Numbered from the stretch's first letter, positions 26,735-36,759 are shown. The stretch: DNA of 64,000 nt from CAVQAH01 sp963784195 (GCA_963784195.1 CAWARA010000021.1:1-64000); one strand, 5' to 3'. Notes: a model not told the origin generated them from the sequence alone. Numbers and translations: made by a program.

Positions 26735-29700
26735 TCGCCGACTCCTGTGTGCGCTCCCTGTACGTCCAGGCTTACCGTCACCGTGGTTCCACGCCCGGGC
26801 ACCGAGTCTACGGCGTGCGTGCCACCCAGCATCCGCACGCGCTCCGCCAGACCGACGAGGCCGAAGCCGGAGCCTGGGGTTGACCGCGTCGCGCCGGGGA
26901 TGAAGCCCTGGCCGTTGTCCTGAACCGTGAGCGTCACGTTCCGATCGTGACGTTTCACGGCCACGCGCGCTTCGGTCGCGTGCGAGTGCTTGATGACGTT
27001 GTTGAGACTCTCCTGCACGATCCGGTAAACAGTGATCGCGTCATCAGGCGCGAACGAGCCGTCGAGATCGTCGATGTCGCTCGTGAACCGAATCGCGCAG
27101 CTCTCGGACAGCTTGTCGAGCATCGCCTCGATGCTCGTGCGCAGGCCGAGCTGGTCCAGGTGGGACGGCCTCAGATTGTAGGAGATGAGCCGGACTTCTT
27201 CGAGCGTCTGCGCAGCCGCGTCGCTGATCTCCTGGAACTGCGACCTGGCCAATCCGTAAGCCTGCGAGAGCTTGCCAAAATGCGCCCGGTTCTTGATGAC
27301 GAGTAGATTCTGGCCAAGGCTGTCGTGCAATTCGGCGGCGATCCGCTGGCGTTCATGCTCCTGTGATTCGATCAACTGACGCGAAAAGGCCTGCTGCGCG
27401 GCCTGCGCCCGCTGCAGCTGCGCGATCCGGGATCGATAGGCGAGCACGGCCAGTCCGGTGACGCCCACCGTCGCCAGCGTCAGGAACCACCAGGCCCGAT
27501 AGAACGGCGGCAGCACTCTGATGCGCAGACTGTCGCCCTGCGCGTTCCAGACGCCGTCGCGATTGGCCGCGATCACCTGAAACGTGTAGGCACCAGCGGG
27601 CACGTGCGAGTAATACGCCGTGCGCCGCGTGCCGGCGTCGATCCAGCCGTGATCCAGTCCCTCCAGCCGGTACCTGAAGCGGATGCTTTCGGAGTTGACG
27701 AAGCTGGGCGCGGTGTATTCGATCTCGAAGTTCTCCTTGCCCGGTTGAATCCGCACTTCCTCGTTCAGAGGCATGGGTGCGCGGTCGAGCAGGAACGTTT
27801 CGATTTGTACGGGCGGCGCGTGCGGATTGGTGAGCACGGCTTCAGGGTCGATGACCGCCACGCCGTCCTGCGTCGGGAACCAGAGTTTGCCGTCTCGCGA
27901 ACGAATTCCGGCAGGTGAGCGCCCCCCGTTACACTCGGCATTGAGCATGCCGTCGCTCTTTCCGTACCCGATGGAGGTAACCGCCCGAATCTTGCCGTCT
28001 GCGAAATCATTCAGTTCCTGTTTCTTCACACGGTAGATCCCGCGGTTACTGCTCATCCAGAGATTGCCGCGCGCGTCGTCCAGGATTTGAAAGACGCCGT
28101 CGTTGAAGAGCCCTTCCTTGGTGGTGTACCGCGTGAACGTGCCGTTCTTGAGTCGCCCGAGGCCGCCGTCGTAAGTGCCGATCCAGAGCACTCCGTCGGC
28201 GTCCTCATAGAGCGCCCGAACCGTGTTGCTCGTCAAGCCCTCCCGCTCGGTGTAGGCCGTGAGCTTGCCGTCTTTGATGCACGTCACACCGCCATAAGCC
28301 CCGATCCAGATACAGCCCGACGCGCCTTCGATGATGACCTTGATGTCGTCACCCGACAGCCCATCTCGCCTCGTGAAGCTCGTGGCCACTCCGTCCCGAT
28401 ACCGCACGACCTTCTGATTGGTCCCTAACCACAATGTCCCTTCACGATCTTGATACATCGCGTATACGTTGTTCGAAGCACTCAATGAACGACTCAGCTC
28501 GAGTGCGGGCTTGAATCTTCCTCCGGAGAAGATTTGCAGATTGCCGCCTATCGTCCCCACCAACAAGTGCCCGTTCCTGTCCTGGTAGAGCGACGTGACA
28601 TCATCGGACGCCAGTCCATCCCTGACCGTGTAGTTCGTGAACACGCCATCCTTGAACCTGGCCAGCCCGTTGCCGTAGGTGCCTATCCAGACAGCGCCGG
28701 CGGTGTCTTGGTAAACAGGGTAGATGTTGCGGCCAGCCAGACCATCTGGTGTCGAGTAGACCGTGATTGATTGCTGGCGCGCACGGTACAGCCCATCACC
28801 TTCCGTGCCGATCCAGATGTTGCCTTCCCGATCTTCGTAGAGGCGGTTATAGTCCCGATCCACCAGTGCCGGCGGTGGCGTTCGCGTCAGGAGCTGGTTC
28901 TGGCCCGAATCCAGGTCGGTTATCCACAGCGCACCCTTCTGGTCTCTCGAGAAGGCCTTGATCCCCTGCCCGGTCACGAACCAGACTTGGTTGCTGGGCA
29001 GGCCGCTGTCCACGGTCCAGACCTTCGTGACCCGGCCGGCTTCGATCCTGACCAACCCTGTATTCCGGGTCGCGATCCAGAGCACACCATGTGGATCGAC
29101 GGCGACACCGGAAACGTTGAGGCTTGGGAGGCCATCCCCCCGCGTCAGGTTTGTGAGATGGCCGTCGACGAAGAGTGACAGACCGGAATCGTCCACGCAC
29201 CAGAACCCGCCGCGATGATCCCGCTCGAGGATGCTGTGGCCACAGAGCGTGTCAATCGCGAAGGTATGCGCGGAGGCGTGCTGAAACTCACGGCCGGTCC
29301 ACCGCACCAGCTTCTCGCCGGACAGCGCCCACGCGTTGCCATCGTGATCGATGAACACGCCCCGAATGACATTGCTCGGCAGGCCGTGCTGTGTAGTGTA
29401 GGTGGTGAATTCGCCTCGGTAGTATCGCGTCAGTCCGCTGTTTTCCGTGCCCAGCCATAACGCGCCGCTCGGATCCTCATATAACCCTGTGAAGCGATTG
29501 CTTTGAATACCGGGCGAATTGCTCTTGTTGAAGATGGTGAAGCGCACGCCGTCGAACCGCGCCAATCCGTCCAGCGTCGCGAGCCAGAGATAGCCGTCAG
29601 CGGTCTGATGAATCGCGCGAATGATGTTCTGGGGAAGTCCGGTGTCCGCAGTCCATGAATCGAATCGGGACCTGCGCCCGCGCCGGGGAGGCGAAGCCGC

Positions 29701-29767
29701 CGAACGCGAGTAGCGTGCAGAGGCAGATCGCCCCGATATTCTTCCGGGAAACCGCAGCGCTTGGCAT
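26710..29767 (-). CDS. Hybrid-type sensor kinase with Reg_prop propeller, Y_Y_Y and HisKA_3 domains
   Basis: The main frame (from about 29665 down) gives about 985 residues. Two seven-bladed propellers of Reg_prop repeats come first (DGLPQN-type blades such as EDPSGALWLGTENSGLTRY and YEDREGNIWIGTEGDGLYR), then a Y_Y_Y domain (LEGLDHGWIDAGTRRTAYYS), one membrane helix (WWFLTLATVGVTGLAVLAY), the dimerisation/phospho-acceptor box AAELHDSLGQNLL and the ATPase (VYRIVQESLNNVIKHSHA, GFGLVGLAERVRMLGG). The propellers are periplasmic and sense polysaccharides or other ligands in related systems. The signal peptide (KNIGAICLCTLLAFGGFA, start 29767) is in another frame; one base too many near 29668 separates them. 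Coupled to the NarL regulator. Confidence 0.85.
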
Positions 29768-29822
29768 AGATGCAGACCAACGCCCCACGAGTGAATCGCG
29801 GTTCGGGAGGATCCTTCAGAAG

Positions 29823-30293
29823 TCAGATATGTTTGTCAACTCCGCTGTTCGTGATGGGCGACACGACGGTCCGTGTTGTTCCTGCGCGCCGAGAGATCGA
29901 CTGCACCGACGTGCTGAACGTCCCCTTCCCGTCGTTCACGTAAACGAGCTTCTTGTCGGGCGTATCGTTGCTGGTGAGCACGTCGAGATCGCCGTCGCCG
30001 TCGATGTCCGCGAGCGCTGCGGTGTAGGTGCGATCTGCGACGGGTCCAAGATCCGAGGCGACGAAACCGCCCTTGCCGTCATTGAGCAGCACGCGATCGA
30101 GGATCGGCGTGTGCCGGCCCTTGGCGAGAACGAGATCGAGATCGCCGTCACCATCGAGGTCGGCCATGCTGACGTTCGCAGAGTCCTCGGAGGTGGTTTC
30201 GAGATTGATGACGGTGTTGAAGGTGCGCCTCGTGGCCGCTTGTTGTACGCCAAGCGCGAGCACCGTCACCAGAACGACGACGAAATTAGTCAC
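29823..30293 (-). CDS. FG-GAP/VCBS-repeat protein, short
   Basis: 156 residues from GTG at 30293. Hydrophobic N-terminus (VTNFVVVLVTVLALG) is a signal peptide. Calcium-binding repeat motifs follow: SMADLDGDGDLDLVLAKG and LADIDGDGDLDVLTSND, with LLNDGKGGF and YVNDGKGTF between. Family members usually have five or more blades to close a propeller; only about two and a half are here and the end (SRRAGTTRTVVSPITNSG) is unlike a blade. It is probably truncated, perhaps by the same event that damaged the kinase start next to it. Confidence 0.6.
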   Translation of the reverse strand: MTNFVVVLVTVLALGVQQAATRRTFNTVINLETTSEDSANVSMADLDGDGDLDLVLAKGRHTPILDRVLLNDGKGGFVASDLGPVADRTYTAALADIDGDGDLDVLTSNDTPDKKLVYVNDGKGTFSTSVQSISRRAGTTRTVVSPITNSGVDKHI

Positions 30294-30314
30294 GCGCAGG
30301 ATTCTAGCGCTTCT

Positions 30315-30421
30315 GTAGGCCCGACCTTTCAGGTCGGGCGTGCAACGAATCAGCAACCAGCTTGATTGTCTAATCAACAGCCCAGCTTGATTGGCACGCC
30401 CGACCTGAAGGTCGGGCCTAC
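30315..30421. repeat. Pair of inverted GTAG-type REP palindromes (BIME-like)
   Basis: Left unit: GTAG then GCCCGACCT-TTC-AGGTCGGGC (30315-30339), followed by GTGC. Right unit: GCAC then GCCCGACCT-GA-AGGTCGGGC then CTAC (30394-30421). The two are reverse complements apart from one loop base, with about 50 bp between them containing CAGCTTGATT twice. This is the arrangement of REP doublets. It occupies much of the 405-bp gap between the divergent FG-GAP and TonB genes; no other gene is seen there. Confidence 0.75.
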
Positions 30422-30698
30422 GAGAGACCGTATCTCCAACCGCTTGAATCACAAGCGTCGAAAGGCCAACCGAAAGTTTGGATCGCCAGAATCGGACACT
30501 GTGAACAGTGTGTCGAATCGCTCGTGATGAAAGGCGCTCATCCCCGAGCGACACGTTTCGTCTAACGGTCAACCCCCTTCGTCCCCGCGAACAGTGGGAG
30601 CCCCACACACCTGCAGGCCAGCGACAGATTGGCTCCGTGATTGCTCTGGTGCGGCCGTCCATCCGCCATTTCTTCAACAACAAGGAGGGCCATCACCC

Positions 30699-33665
30699 AT
30701 GGTCAAGATCACAGGTCGCTTGTGGCTGACGCTCGCGCTGCTGCTCGGCACCAGCCTGCCGCTGTTCGCGCAACAGACCACAGGCAACATCAGCGGACGC
30801 GCGCTCGATCCGCAGGGCGCGGCAATGCCTGGCGTTACGGTGACCGCAAAGAACCCCCAGACCGGGTACACGCGCGCCGTCGTCACGGATGCGGAAGGGA
30901 TCTATCGCCTCTCGGCGCTGCCGATCGGCACCTACGACCTCACGATCGAGCTCCAGGGGTTCTCGACGATGGAGCAGAAAGCGGTCGTGGTGAACGTCGG
31001 ACAGACCGTGGAGCTCAATTTCGATTTGAAAGTCGCGCAGGTCGCCGAAAGCGTGACGGTCACCGGTGAGTCACCGCTCGTCGAAACGAACTCGTCGTCT
31101 GTCGGCGGCGTGGTCGACGTGAAGAACATCGAGAGCCTTCCGCTCAACGGCCGGCAGTTCGCCAATCTTGCGTTGACGATTCCGGGCGTCGGGCTTGGCT
31201 TCCATTCGGATCCGACGAAGAGCACGCAGTTCTCGCCGCAGATTGCCGGCGGGAACGGCCGCAACGTCAACTACCAGATCGACGGCGGCGACAACAACGA
31301 CGACACCGTCGGCGGACTCCTCCAGCTCTTCCCGCTCGAAGCGATCCAGGAATTCAATTTCCAGACCGCCCGCTACAAGGCGGAGTACGGACGCAGCAAC
31401 GGCGGCGTGATGAACATCGTCACCAAGAGCGGAACCAATCAGTTCCAGGGAAGCGGCTTCACGTTCTTCCGGGATAGCGCGATGAACGCGAAGACGGAGA
31501 CCGAGAAGATCAACGAGCTCGACAAGCAGGATTACCGCCGCTATCAGTACGGTGGATCGTTCGGCGGACCGATCGCGCTCAATCGCGCGCACTTCTTCGC
31601 AGCCGCCGAGCGGACGCAGCTCGACACGAAGCAGGCGGTCGACACGTTCGGGCTGTTCCCGTCCGAGGACGGCATCTTCACGACGCCGGTGCGCGAGAAC
31701 CTGCTCACGGCGAAAACGACCATGAACCTGAGCGCCGAGCACTACCTCTCGGTGCGCTACGGGCGCAATACCAACTCGCAACCGTACGGTGCCGGACCGA
31801 CGGCGCCGGTGAACAACTGGGGCGAGAGCAAGAACACCTTCAACTCGATCAACCTGAATCACAACTGGGTGCTGGGCGGATCGCGGCTGAACGAGTTCAT
31901 CTTCCAGTACGCCGACTTCTCCAATGCGATCACGGCCAACAGCCTGGATCCGTACCAGATCTTCCCGAACGGTGTCACCATCGGCCAGAACCCGAACACG
32001 CCGCAGCAGACCCAGCAGAAGAAATGGCAGTTCCGCAACGACTTCTCCTGGCACACGGCTGGAATGGGCGGGCTCGGCCACGACTTCAAGACGGGCGTGA
32101 ACTTCATCAACGAGCCGACGCTGTTCATCACCTTCAACGTGGGGACCGGCGGCTACGCGTACCAGCACCTCGACAACAACGTCAACGGCCCGATGTCGCA
32201 GGTCTCGTTGCAGGGCGGCGCGGCCGAGGCGAACATCCCGACGAAGCAGTTCGCGGCATACATCCAGGACGACTGGCGCCTGACCGACAGGCTGACGCTC
32301 AATCTTGGATTGCGCTACGACCTGAACACCGGCTTCGCCATCGATCAGTCGCTGAATCCGAACTACGCGATGCTCGAGGCGGCCGGACGCGCCGGACTCC
32401 TGCAGGGGCTGCCGGGGTTCGAAGACTTCGGGCTGGAACCGAAGGAAGACTACGACAACTTCCAGCCGCGTGCCGGTCTGGCGTTCGACGTGCGCGGCGA
32501 CGGACGTGACGTGCTGCGCGCCGGCTACGGACGGTACTTCGACTTCGGCTACACCAACGCGAACATCCTGTTCGCGGCGGTCAACGCCACGGGGCTGGGC
32601 GCCGGAACGGTGTTCGAGGTCAACAACGCCAACGGCATCCGCAATCCGAACGGCACGTTCTTCAACGTCAACGATCCGATCGCCAACATCCAGGCGCAGA
32701 ACGAAGCAGGCGGCGCGCTGCCGGTCAACCGGCACGTGGCGTCGCCGCGGCTGAAGCAGCCGTACACGGATCAGATCTCCGTCGGCTGGTCGCATCAGCT
32801 CGACCCGTCCACGGTGGTGGACGTCGACTACATGCACGTCGAGGGGCGCGACATCGGCTGGCGCCCGCGGCTGAACGCCCGTCACCCGGGCGCACCCGAC
32901 AGGCCATTGGCACTGCTGGGCATCAACCCGAGTCCGGCCGACATCGCGATTGCCATCAGCGCCGGCAAGAGCCGTCACGATGGGTTGAATCTCGGCCTCC
33001 GCCGGCGCATGAACCGGGGCGTGCAGGTGTCGGCGTGGTACTCCATCTCGCGATCGCTGAGCACCACCGGCAACAGCGGTGACGAACTGGATCTGATCAA
33101 TATCCAGAACGCCGCCGATCCGTTCAATGACGTGCAGATGGGGCCCGCGCGCCGGTCGGACTCGCGCCATCGGGCCACCGTCAGCGCGATCTTCAGCCTG
33201 CCGGCCGGCTTCCAGGTCTCGCCGATCTGGCGCTACCGTTCGGGTCTGCCGGTCAACATCGTGGACGGGCTCGACCTGAATGACGACGGCGTCAACCAGG
33301 ACATTCCGGCACGGGCATTCGCCTTCGATGGCATCGGGAACGCGGCGAAGGACATCGGTGAGTGCAAGACGATCAACTGCGGCCGCGGGGCGAGCCTGTC
33401 CCAGGTCAACCTGCGCGTCTCGAAGGGCTTCGCGCTTCCGGGCGGCACGCGGCTCGAAGGGGTGGCGGAGATCTTCAATCTGTTCAACGCGAAGAACCCG
33501 TCCGGCTTCGGTCCGGCGACGCAGTTCCGCGATCCATTGCAGCTCATCGGAGCCGACGGCGCCGCGTCGGCGAACCCGAACTTCCTGCAGCCGACGACCT
33601 ATGCGGGCGACTTCCAGGAGCCCGAGCAGCGAGTCGGGCAGATTGGGTTCCGGTTCGTGTTCTGA
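30699..33665 (+). CDS. TonB-dependent receptor, Oar-like with carboxypeptidase-regulatory domain
   Basis: 988 residues, intact. ATG at 30699 has AAGGAGGG ten bases upstream; signal peptide ends ...PLFAQQ. Residues 25-110 are the carboxypeptidase regulatory-like beta-sandwich (GNISGRALDPQGAAMPGVTV, GIYRLSALPIGTYDLTIEL). The plug follows (VGGVVDVKNIESLPLNGRQF, YQIDGGDNND, SNGGVMNIVTKSGTNQF), then the 22-strand barrel (SFGGPIALNRAHFFAAAER, YIQDDWRLTDRLTLNLGLRY, YGRYFDFGYTN) ending in the beta-signal IGFRFVF. Family members take up large ligands such as oligosaccharides or peptides across the outer membrane with TonB energy. An inverted repeat just downstream probably terminates it. Confidence 0.9.
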   Translation: MVKITGRLWLTLALLLGTSLPLFAQQTTGNISGRALDPQGAAMPGVTVTAKNPQTGYTRAVVTDAEGIYRLSALPIGTYDLTIELQGFSTMEQKAVVVNVGQTVELNFDLKVAQVAESVTVTGESPLVETNSSSVGGVVDVKNIESLPLNGRQFANLALTIPGVGLGFHSDPTKSTQFSPQIAGGNGRNVNYQIDGGDNNDDTVGGLLQLFPLEAIQEFNFQTARYKAEYGRSNGGVMNIVTKSGTNQFQGSGFTFFRDSAMNAKTETEKINELDKQDYRRYQYGGSFGGPIALNRAHFFAAAERTQLDTKQAVDTFGLFPSEDGIFTTPVRENLLTAKTTMNLSAEHYLSVRYGRNTNSQPYGAGPTAPVNNWGESKNTFNSINLNHNWVLGGSRLNEFIFQYADFSNAITANSLDPYQIFPNGVTIGQNPNTPQQTQQKKWQFRNDFSWHTAGMGGLGHDFKTGVNFINEPTLFITFNVGTGGYAYQHLDNNVNGPMSQVSLQGGAAEANIPTKQFAAYIQDDWRLTDRLTLNLGLRYDLNTGFAIDQSLNPNYAMLEAAGRAGLLQGLPGFEDFGLEPKEDYDNFQPRAGLAFDVRGDGRDVLRAGYGRYFDFGYTNANILFAAVNATGLGAGTVFEVNNANGIRNPNGTFFNVNDPIANIQAQNEAGGALPVNRHVASPRLKQPYTDQISVGWSHQLDPSTVVDVDYMHVEGRDIGWRPRLNARHPGAPDRPLALLGINPSPADIAIAISAGKSRHDGLNLGLRRRMNRGVQVSAWYSISRSLSTTGNSGDELDLINIQNAADPFNDVQMGPARRSDSRHRATVSAIFSLPAGFQVSPIWRYRSGLPVNIVDGLDLNDDGVNQDIPARAFAFDGIGNAAKDIGECKTINCGRGASLSQVNLRVSKGFALPGGTRLEGVAEIFNLFNAKNPSGFGPATQFRDPLQLIGADGAASANPNFLQPTTYAGDFQEPEQRVGQIGFRFVF

Positions 33666-33666
33666 G

Positions 33667-34704
33667 TTAGGAGGTCAGGGGACGGAGGGGACGGAGAGGA
33701 CACGGAACGAGCTTCAAACTCAGAGACTCGGAGGACACGGAGACATTAGGTTGTCGGACGCTGACGAAACCGGCAGCCGGGCGGAGCCCGGCTGGAAGAG
33801 GCGCGAGCGATCGGAAATCAGAGCGCCACTGATCGGGAAGGCGTTCTGATTTCCGATCGCTCGCGTCTCTTCCCGCGCCTGCGGCGCGGCCGGTTTTTCT
33901 CAGGCCACTCCCACGAACGAGCCTCTCCGTTTCTCCGTGTCTCCGTTTTTGAAGCTTTTTCCGTGTCCTCTGTCCCCTCCCGTCCCTCACCACTCGACGC
34001 GGCCTCCGATCATGGAAGAACCCGCCGGTCGGGCCGCTGTCGGGAAGCGTGGCGAGCCAGACGATCGTGTCGGCGCCCTCCTCGACCGAGCGGGGCGCGT
34101 TCGAGCCGCCCATGTCCGTTCGCACCCACCCGGGGTCGACGGAGTTCACCAGAACACCTTGGCGACGGTAAGTCTCCGCGAGGATCCGGGTCAACGCGTT
34201 GAGTGCCGTCTTCGACATCGAGTATGCCGGCGCGTATGTCGACATGTGGGAGAGTTGACCGGCGCCCGACGACACGTTGACCACGCGGCCGTAGCCGCGC
34301 TTGGCCATGGGCGGAACCAGTGCCTCGCAGACCTGAATGACACCGAAGACATTGGTCTCGAACGTACGGCGATAGTCGTCGATCGGGATCGCCAGCACGC
34401 CGCTGGATTCGTGCAGCAGGATTGCCGCGTTGTTGACGAGGATGTCAACGCCACCGAGCTGTTCTGAGATCTTGCGATGCGCGCGATCGATGCTGGCGCG
34501 GTCGGTGACGTCCATCGGGACAGGCACCACGCGCTCGCTGTCGAGAGAGCGAGCGGCCTTCTCGAGCTGGACGCGGTCACGACCCGTCATCACCACCCGA
34601 AGATCGAGCCGAGCAAGCTGCCGGCTCACCTCCAGCCCGATCCCGCGATTCGCACCGGTCACGACCGCAACACGTGACTCCCCTCCCGCTTTCTTGCCAG
34701 TCAT
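33667..34704 (-). CDS. SDR-family oxidoreductase with frameshifted C-terminus
   Basis: Classical SDR: VAVVTGANRGIGLEVSRQLA, NNAAILLHES, VVNVSSGAGQLSHMSTYAPA with catalytic Ser, and YSMSKTALNAL with Tyr-x3-Lys, then NSVDPGWVRTDMGG. It resembles carbonyl-reductase-like SDRs that end in FFRDRRxIxW. Here the normal end RRRVEW and stop at 33987 are bypassed because one C is inserted near 34006. The frame then runs another 105 residues of low-complexity, Arg-rich sequence through an inverted repeat to a stop at 33667. The true product is therefore about 239 residues. Convergent with the TonB receptor, whose stop lies next to the extended end. Confidence 0.8.
   Translation of the reverse strand: MTGKKAGGESRVAVVTGANRGIGLEVSRQLARLDLRVVMTGRDRVQLEKAARSLDSERVVPVPMDVTDRASIDRAHRKISEQLGGVDILVNNAAILLHESSGVLAIPIDDYRRTFETNVFGVIQVCEALVPPMAKRGYGRVVNVSSGAGQLSHMSTYAPAYSMSKTALNALTRILAETYRRQGVLVNSVDPGWVRTDMGGSNAPRSVEEGADTIVWLATLPDSGPTGGFFHDRRPRRVVRDGRGQRTRKKLQKRRHGETERLVRGSGLRKTGRAAGAGRDASDRKSERLPDQWRSDFRSLAPLPAGLRPAAGFVSVRQPNVSVSSESLSLKLVPCPLRPLRPLTS
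33766..33900. repeat. Large imperfect inverted repeat between convergent genes
   Basis: Two 32-bp arms (33796-33827 and 33840-33871) are complementary at all but two positions. Outside them lie a hairpin AGCCGGGC-GGA-GCCCGGCT and GCGCC-TGC-GGCGC, and the outermost bases GAAACCGGC and GCCGGTTTTT also pair. The whole folds into one long stem with side hairpins and ends in TTTTT on the plus strand, so it can serve as terminator for the TonB receptor gene. It may also be a non-autonomous mobile repeat. Confidence 0.75.
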
Positions 34705-34761
34705 CTACCCGTCTCCATTTCTCCCATTGCCCCTTGCCCATCGCCCATCGCCCTTGCACTT

Positions 34762-34798
34762 GCACGTCGCACGTTGCACGTCGCACGTCGCACGTTGC
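34762..34798. repeat. Short tandem repeat, five 7-bp units
   Basis: Five consecutive heptamers alternate between GCACGTC and GCACGTT. Just before it CGCCCATCG is also repeated. It lies between the divergent SDR and alpha/beta hydrolase genes, in their promoter region. Confidence 0.8.
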
Positions 34799-34842
34799 CT
34801 CCTATTTAGGTACTTTTCCCCAGGAGCGCCGTCAAATGAACC

Positions 34843-35790
34843 ATGCCGTCATGGTGTGCCTCATTAGTCGTTGCGCTGATCGTCTCCGTCCCCGGCCCTC
34901 CTGGCCGGCTGGTCGATGCCGGCGGCCACAAGCTTCACCTGAACTGTTCAGGACAGGGCCGCCCGACCGTCGTCGTGGAAACCGGACTCGGCGACTTCTC
35001 GTTCGATTGGATCCTCGTTCAGCGGCAGGTCGCCTCGTTCGCTCGAATCTGCACGTACGATCGCGGTGGCTACGCCTGGAGCGAGCCTGGTCCACTGCCG
35101 CGGACGTTCGATCAGTTGAACTTCGAGTTACGCAAGGCGCTGACGGCAAGCGGTGAACGCGGGCCGTTCGTGCTCGTCGGCCACTCGTTCGGCGGCGGCA
35201 TCGTCAGGCAGCATGCGTTGACCCACCCGGCTGATGTTGCCGGCCTGGTCTTCGTCGATATCGTTGGCGAACATCAGTACATCAGGATGGGCCCGCACGC
35301 CGGACGGGTTGGTGACGACGCGAAGGGACGAGAGATTCCGGCGCCCGGCGAAGGGAGAGGACCGAACGCGGTCCGGAAAGCGCCGTCGGTAGCGCCCGCG
35401 CCGCCCGGCGCGCCTTACGACCGGTTGCCTCCAGGCGAGCAGCAGCTTCACGCCTGGGCGGCCGCGCAGCCTCTGCTCCAGGAGGTCGAGGACAGTCAGC
35501 GCGAGTGGTCTGCGGAGTACTTCGCGCGATGGGTCCGATCGCCGCAGAAAGGCAGCCTGGGTTCAATTCCACTCGTCGTTCTGACCCGTGCCGACGGTGG
35601 CTACGGCAAGAACCTCGACAAGCCCGAGGAAGAATTGGAGCGAGCGCGCCTCGACGCGCAGCGGGGCCTCGCGGAGCTCTCGTCAGCAGGCACGCAGCGT
35701 ATCGTGAACGCCGGACACAACATGCACCTGGAAACGCCAGACGTCGTGGTGCAGGCAATTCGAGATGTCATCGCCGCCGGCAAGCGGTGA
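34843..35790 (+). CDS. Alpha/beta hydrolase
   Basis: 315 residues. LVDAGGHKLHLNCSGQGRPT and TVVVETGLGDFSFDW give the first strands and oxyanion-loop region; VLVGHSFGGGIVRQHA holds the nucleophile Ser; GTQRIVNAGHNMHLETPD holds the catalytic His. The acid is probably in VVLTRADGGYG. The N-terminus looks like a signal peptide. AGGAG is better spaced for ATG at 34836, which is in another frame, than for ATG at 34843, so the first few codons may hide a one-base shift. Substrate unknown; likely a periplasmic esterase or related hydrolase. Confidence 0.8.
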   Translation: MPSWCASLVVALIVSVPGPPGRLVDAGGHKLHLNCSGQGRPTVVVETGLGDFSFDWILVQRQVASFARICTYDRGGYAWSEPGPLPRTFDQLNFELRKALTASGERGPFVLVGHSFGGGIVRQHALTHPADVAGLVFVDIVGEHQYIRMGPHAGRVGDDAKGREIPAPGEGRGPNAVRKAPSVAPAPPGAPYDRLPPGEQQLHAWAAAQPLLQEVEDSQREWSAEYFARWVRSPQKGSLGSIPLVVLTRADGGYGKNLDKPEEELERARLDAQRGLAELSSAGTQRIVNAGHNMHLETPDVVVQAIRDVIAAGKR

Positions 35791-35801
35791 CACGAGTCGC
35801 G

Positions 35802-36725
35802 TCAGCGCCGGCGTGGCTTCAGGCGCAGGGGCTCGTTGCCGCTGCGAGTGAAGCGCACCCTTCGATTCTGCTGATCGATGGTCAGCGCGAACTCGCTGAG
35901 CACACCGATGCCAAGATTTGCCTGGCGCATGGCCGGCGTGAATTGCAGCGTCGGATCGGCAATCTGATGACGTCCGATTTCCACGTTGCCCTTCAACGCC
36001 GCTTCGCTGATCTCCATCGGGCCCGAGACCGTGACTGCCTTGCCCACCACGACAGGTGCCGAGGTCAGCGGCAACTTTTCGGCAAACGACAAGGGTAAAG
36101 TGATGTCCGCCATCGCGCCGCTGTCGACATGGGCGACGATCTCGGCGCCGGCGACGCGAATCGGCAGCTCCGCGATCCCTCGGGGGTTGGTGAACGGGAA
36201 GACTTCCTTGCCGTCCGGCTCTGGAAGCGTACCGCGCTCGATTCGCAAGACGCTTCGGACGAAGTCGAGCGTCACGAGGCACGTGCTGAACAATCCGATC
36301 CCCAGCACACCGTCGATCCGCGTGTCACGTCCTTCGTTGTAGTCGCGCGATGGCGCGTCGACGTTCTTGAAGACCGCTCCGCCAATCTCCAGCGTCGAAT
36401 AGCGGACGATGGGCATCGACACCACCTGCCCGCCGGTGCCGGCCGCTCCGCGCGCCTCGCCGACCACTTCGAGCTTCAGTTTCTCGACGAGCGACTTGTC
36501 GGCACGCGCCAGCCCCGAGCCACCGGTGTCGATCAGGAAGCTGTAAGGCCCACCGCCGTTGATGCGGACGTCGACCATCGGACGCCGGTTGACCATCCGC
36601 ATCGGCACTTCAACCGGTTCTGCCGGCAGCGTCGTCGAGACGTCACTGCGCTGAGGCCCTTGAGCGGTAGGCGCCGCAGGAATGATGAGCGTTGGGAGGA
36701 CAGCAGCCATGGCCAGGAATCTCAT
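35802..36725 (-). CDS. Retropepsin-like aspartyl protease family protein
   Basis: 307 residues with signal peptide (MRFLAMAAVLPTLIIPAAP). Two aspartyl-protease lobes: YSFLIDTGGSGLARAD with the DTG active site and later IVAHVDSGAMADITLPLSF with a DSG variant. GVLGIGLFSTCLVTLDF is the typical hydrophobic segment between lobes. This is the bacterial pepsin/retropepsin-like group, which acts in the periplasm with unknown targets. ATG at 36725. Three GTTAAG direct repeats lie 35 bp upstream. Confidence 0.85.
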   Translation of the reverse strand: MRFLAMAAVLPTLIIPAAPTAQGPQRSDVSTTLPAEPVEVPMRMVNRRPMVDVRINGGGPYSFLIDTGGSGLARADKSLVEKLKLEVVGEARGAAGTGGQVVSMPIVRYSTLEIGGAVFKNVDAPSRDYNEGRDTRIDGVLGIGLFSTCLVTLDFVRSVLRIERGTLPEPDGKEVFPFTNPRGIAELPIRVAGAEIVAHVDSGAMADITLPLSFAEKLPLTSAPVVVGKAVTVSGPMEISEAALKGNVEIGRHQIADPTLQFTPAMRQANLGIGVLSEFALTIDQQNRRVRFTRSGNEPLRLKPRRR

Positions 36726-36759
36726 GACGAGGATCCTGACCGAATGATGCGCGCGAGTG

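Noticed and set aside
31071..33170. Long reverse frame of 699 codons opposite the TonB receptor gene
   Set aside because: It is the antisense shadow of a well supported gene: no ribosome site, Arg/Val-rich composition and no family motif, as expected in a GC-rich genome.
33667..33986. Extra C-terminal domain of the SDR
   Set aside because: The added residues come from a repeat and intergenic sequence in a shifted frame; the family ends at RRRVEW with a stop at 33987.
34762..34798. Possible CRISPR repeat
   Set aside because: Units are 7 bp without spacers; there are no cas genes in the window. It is a simple tandem repeat.
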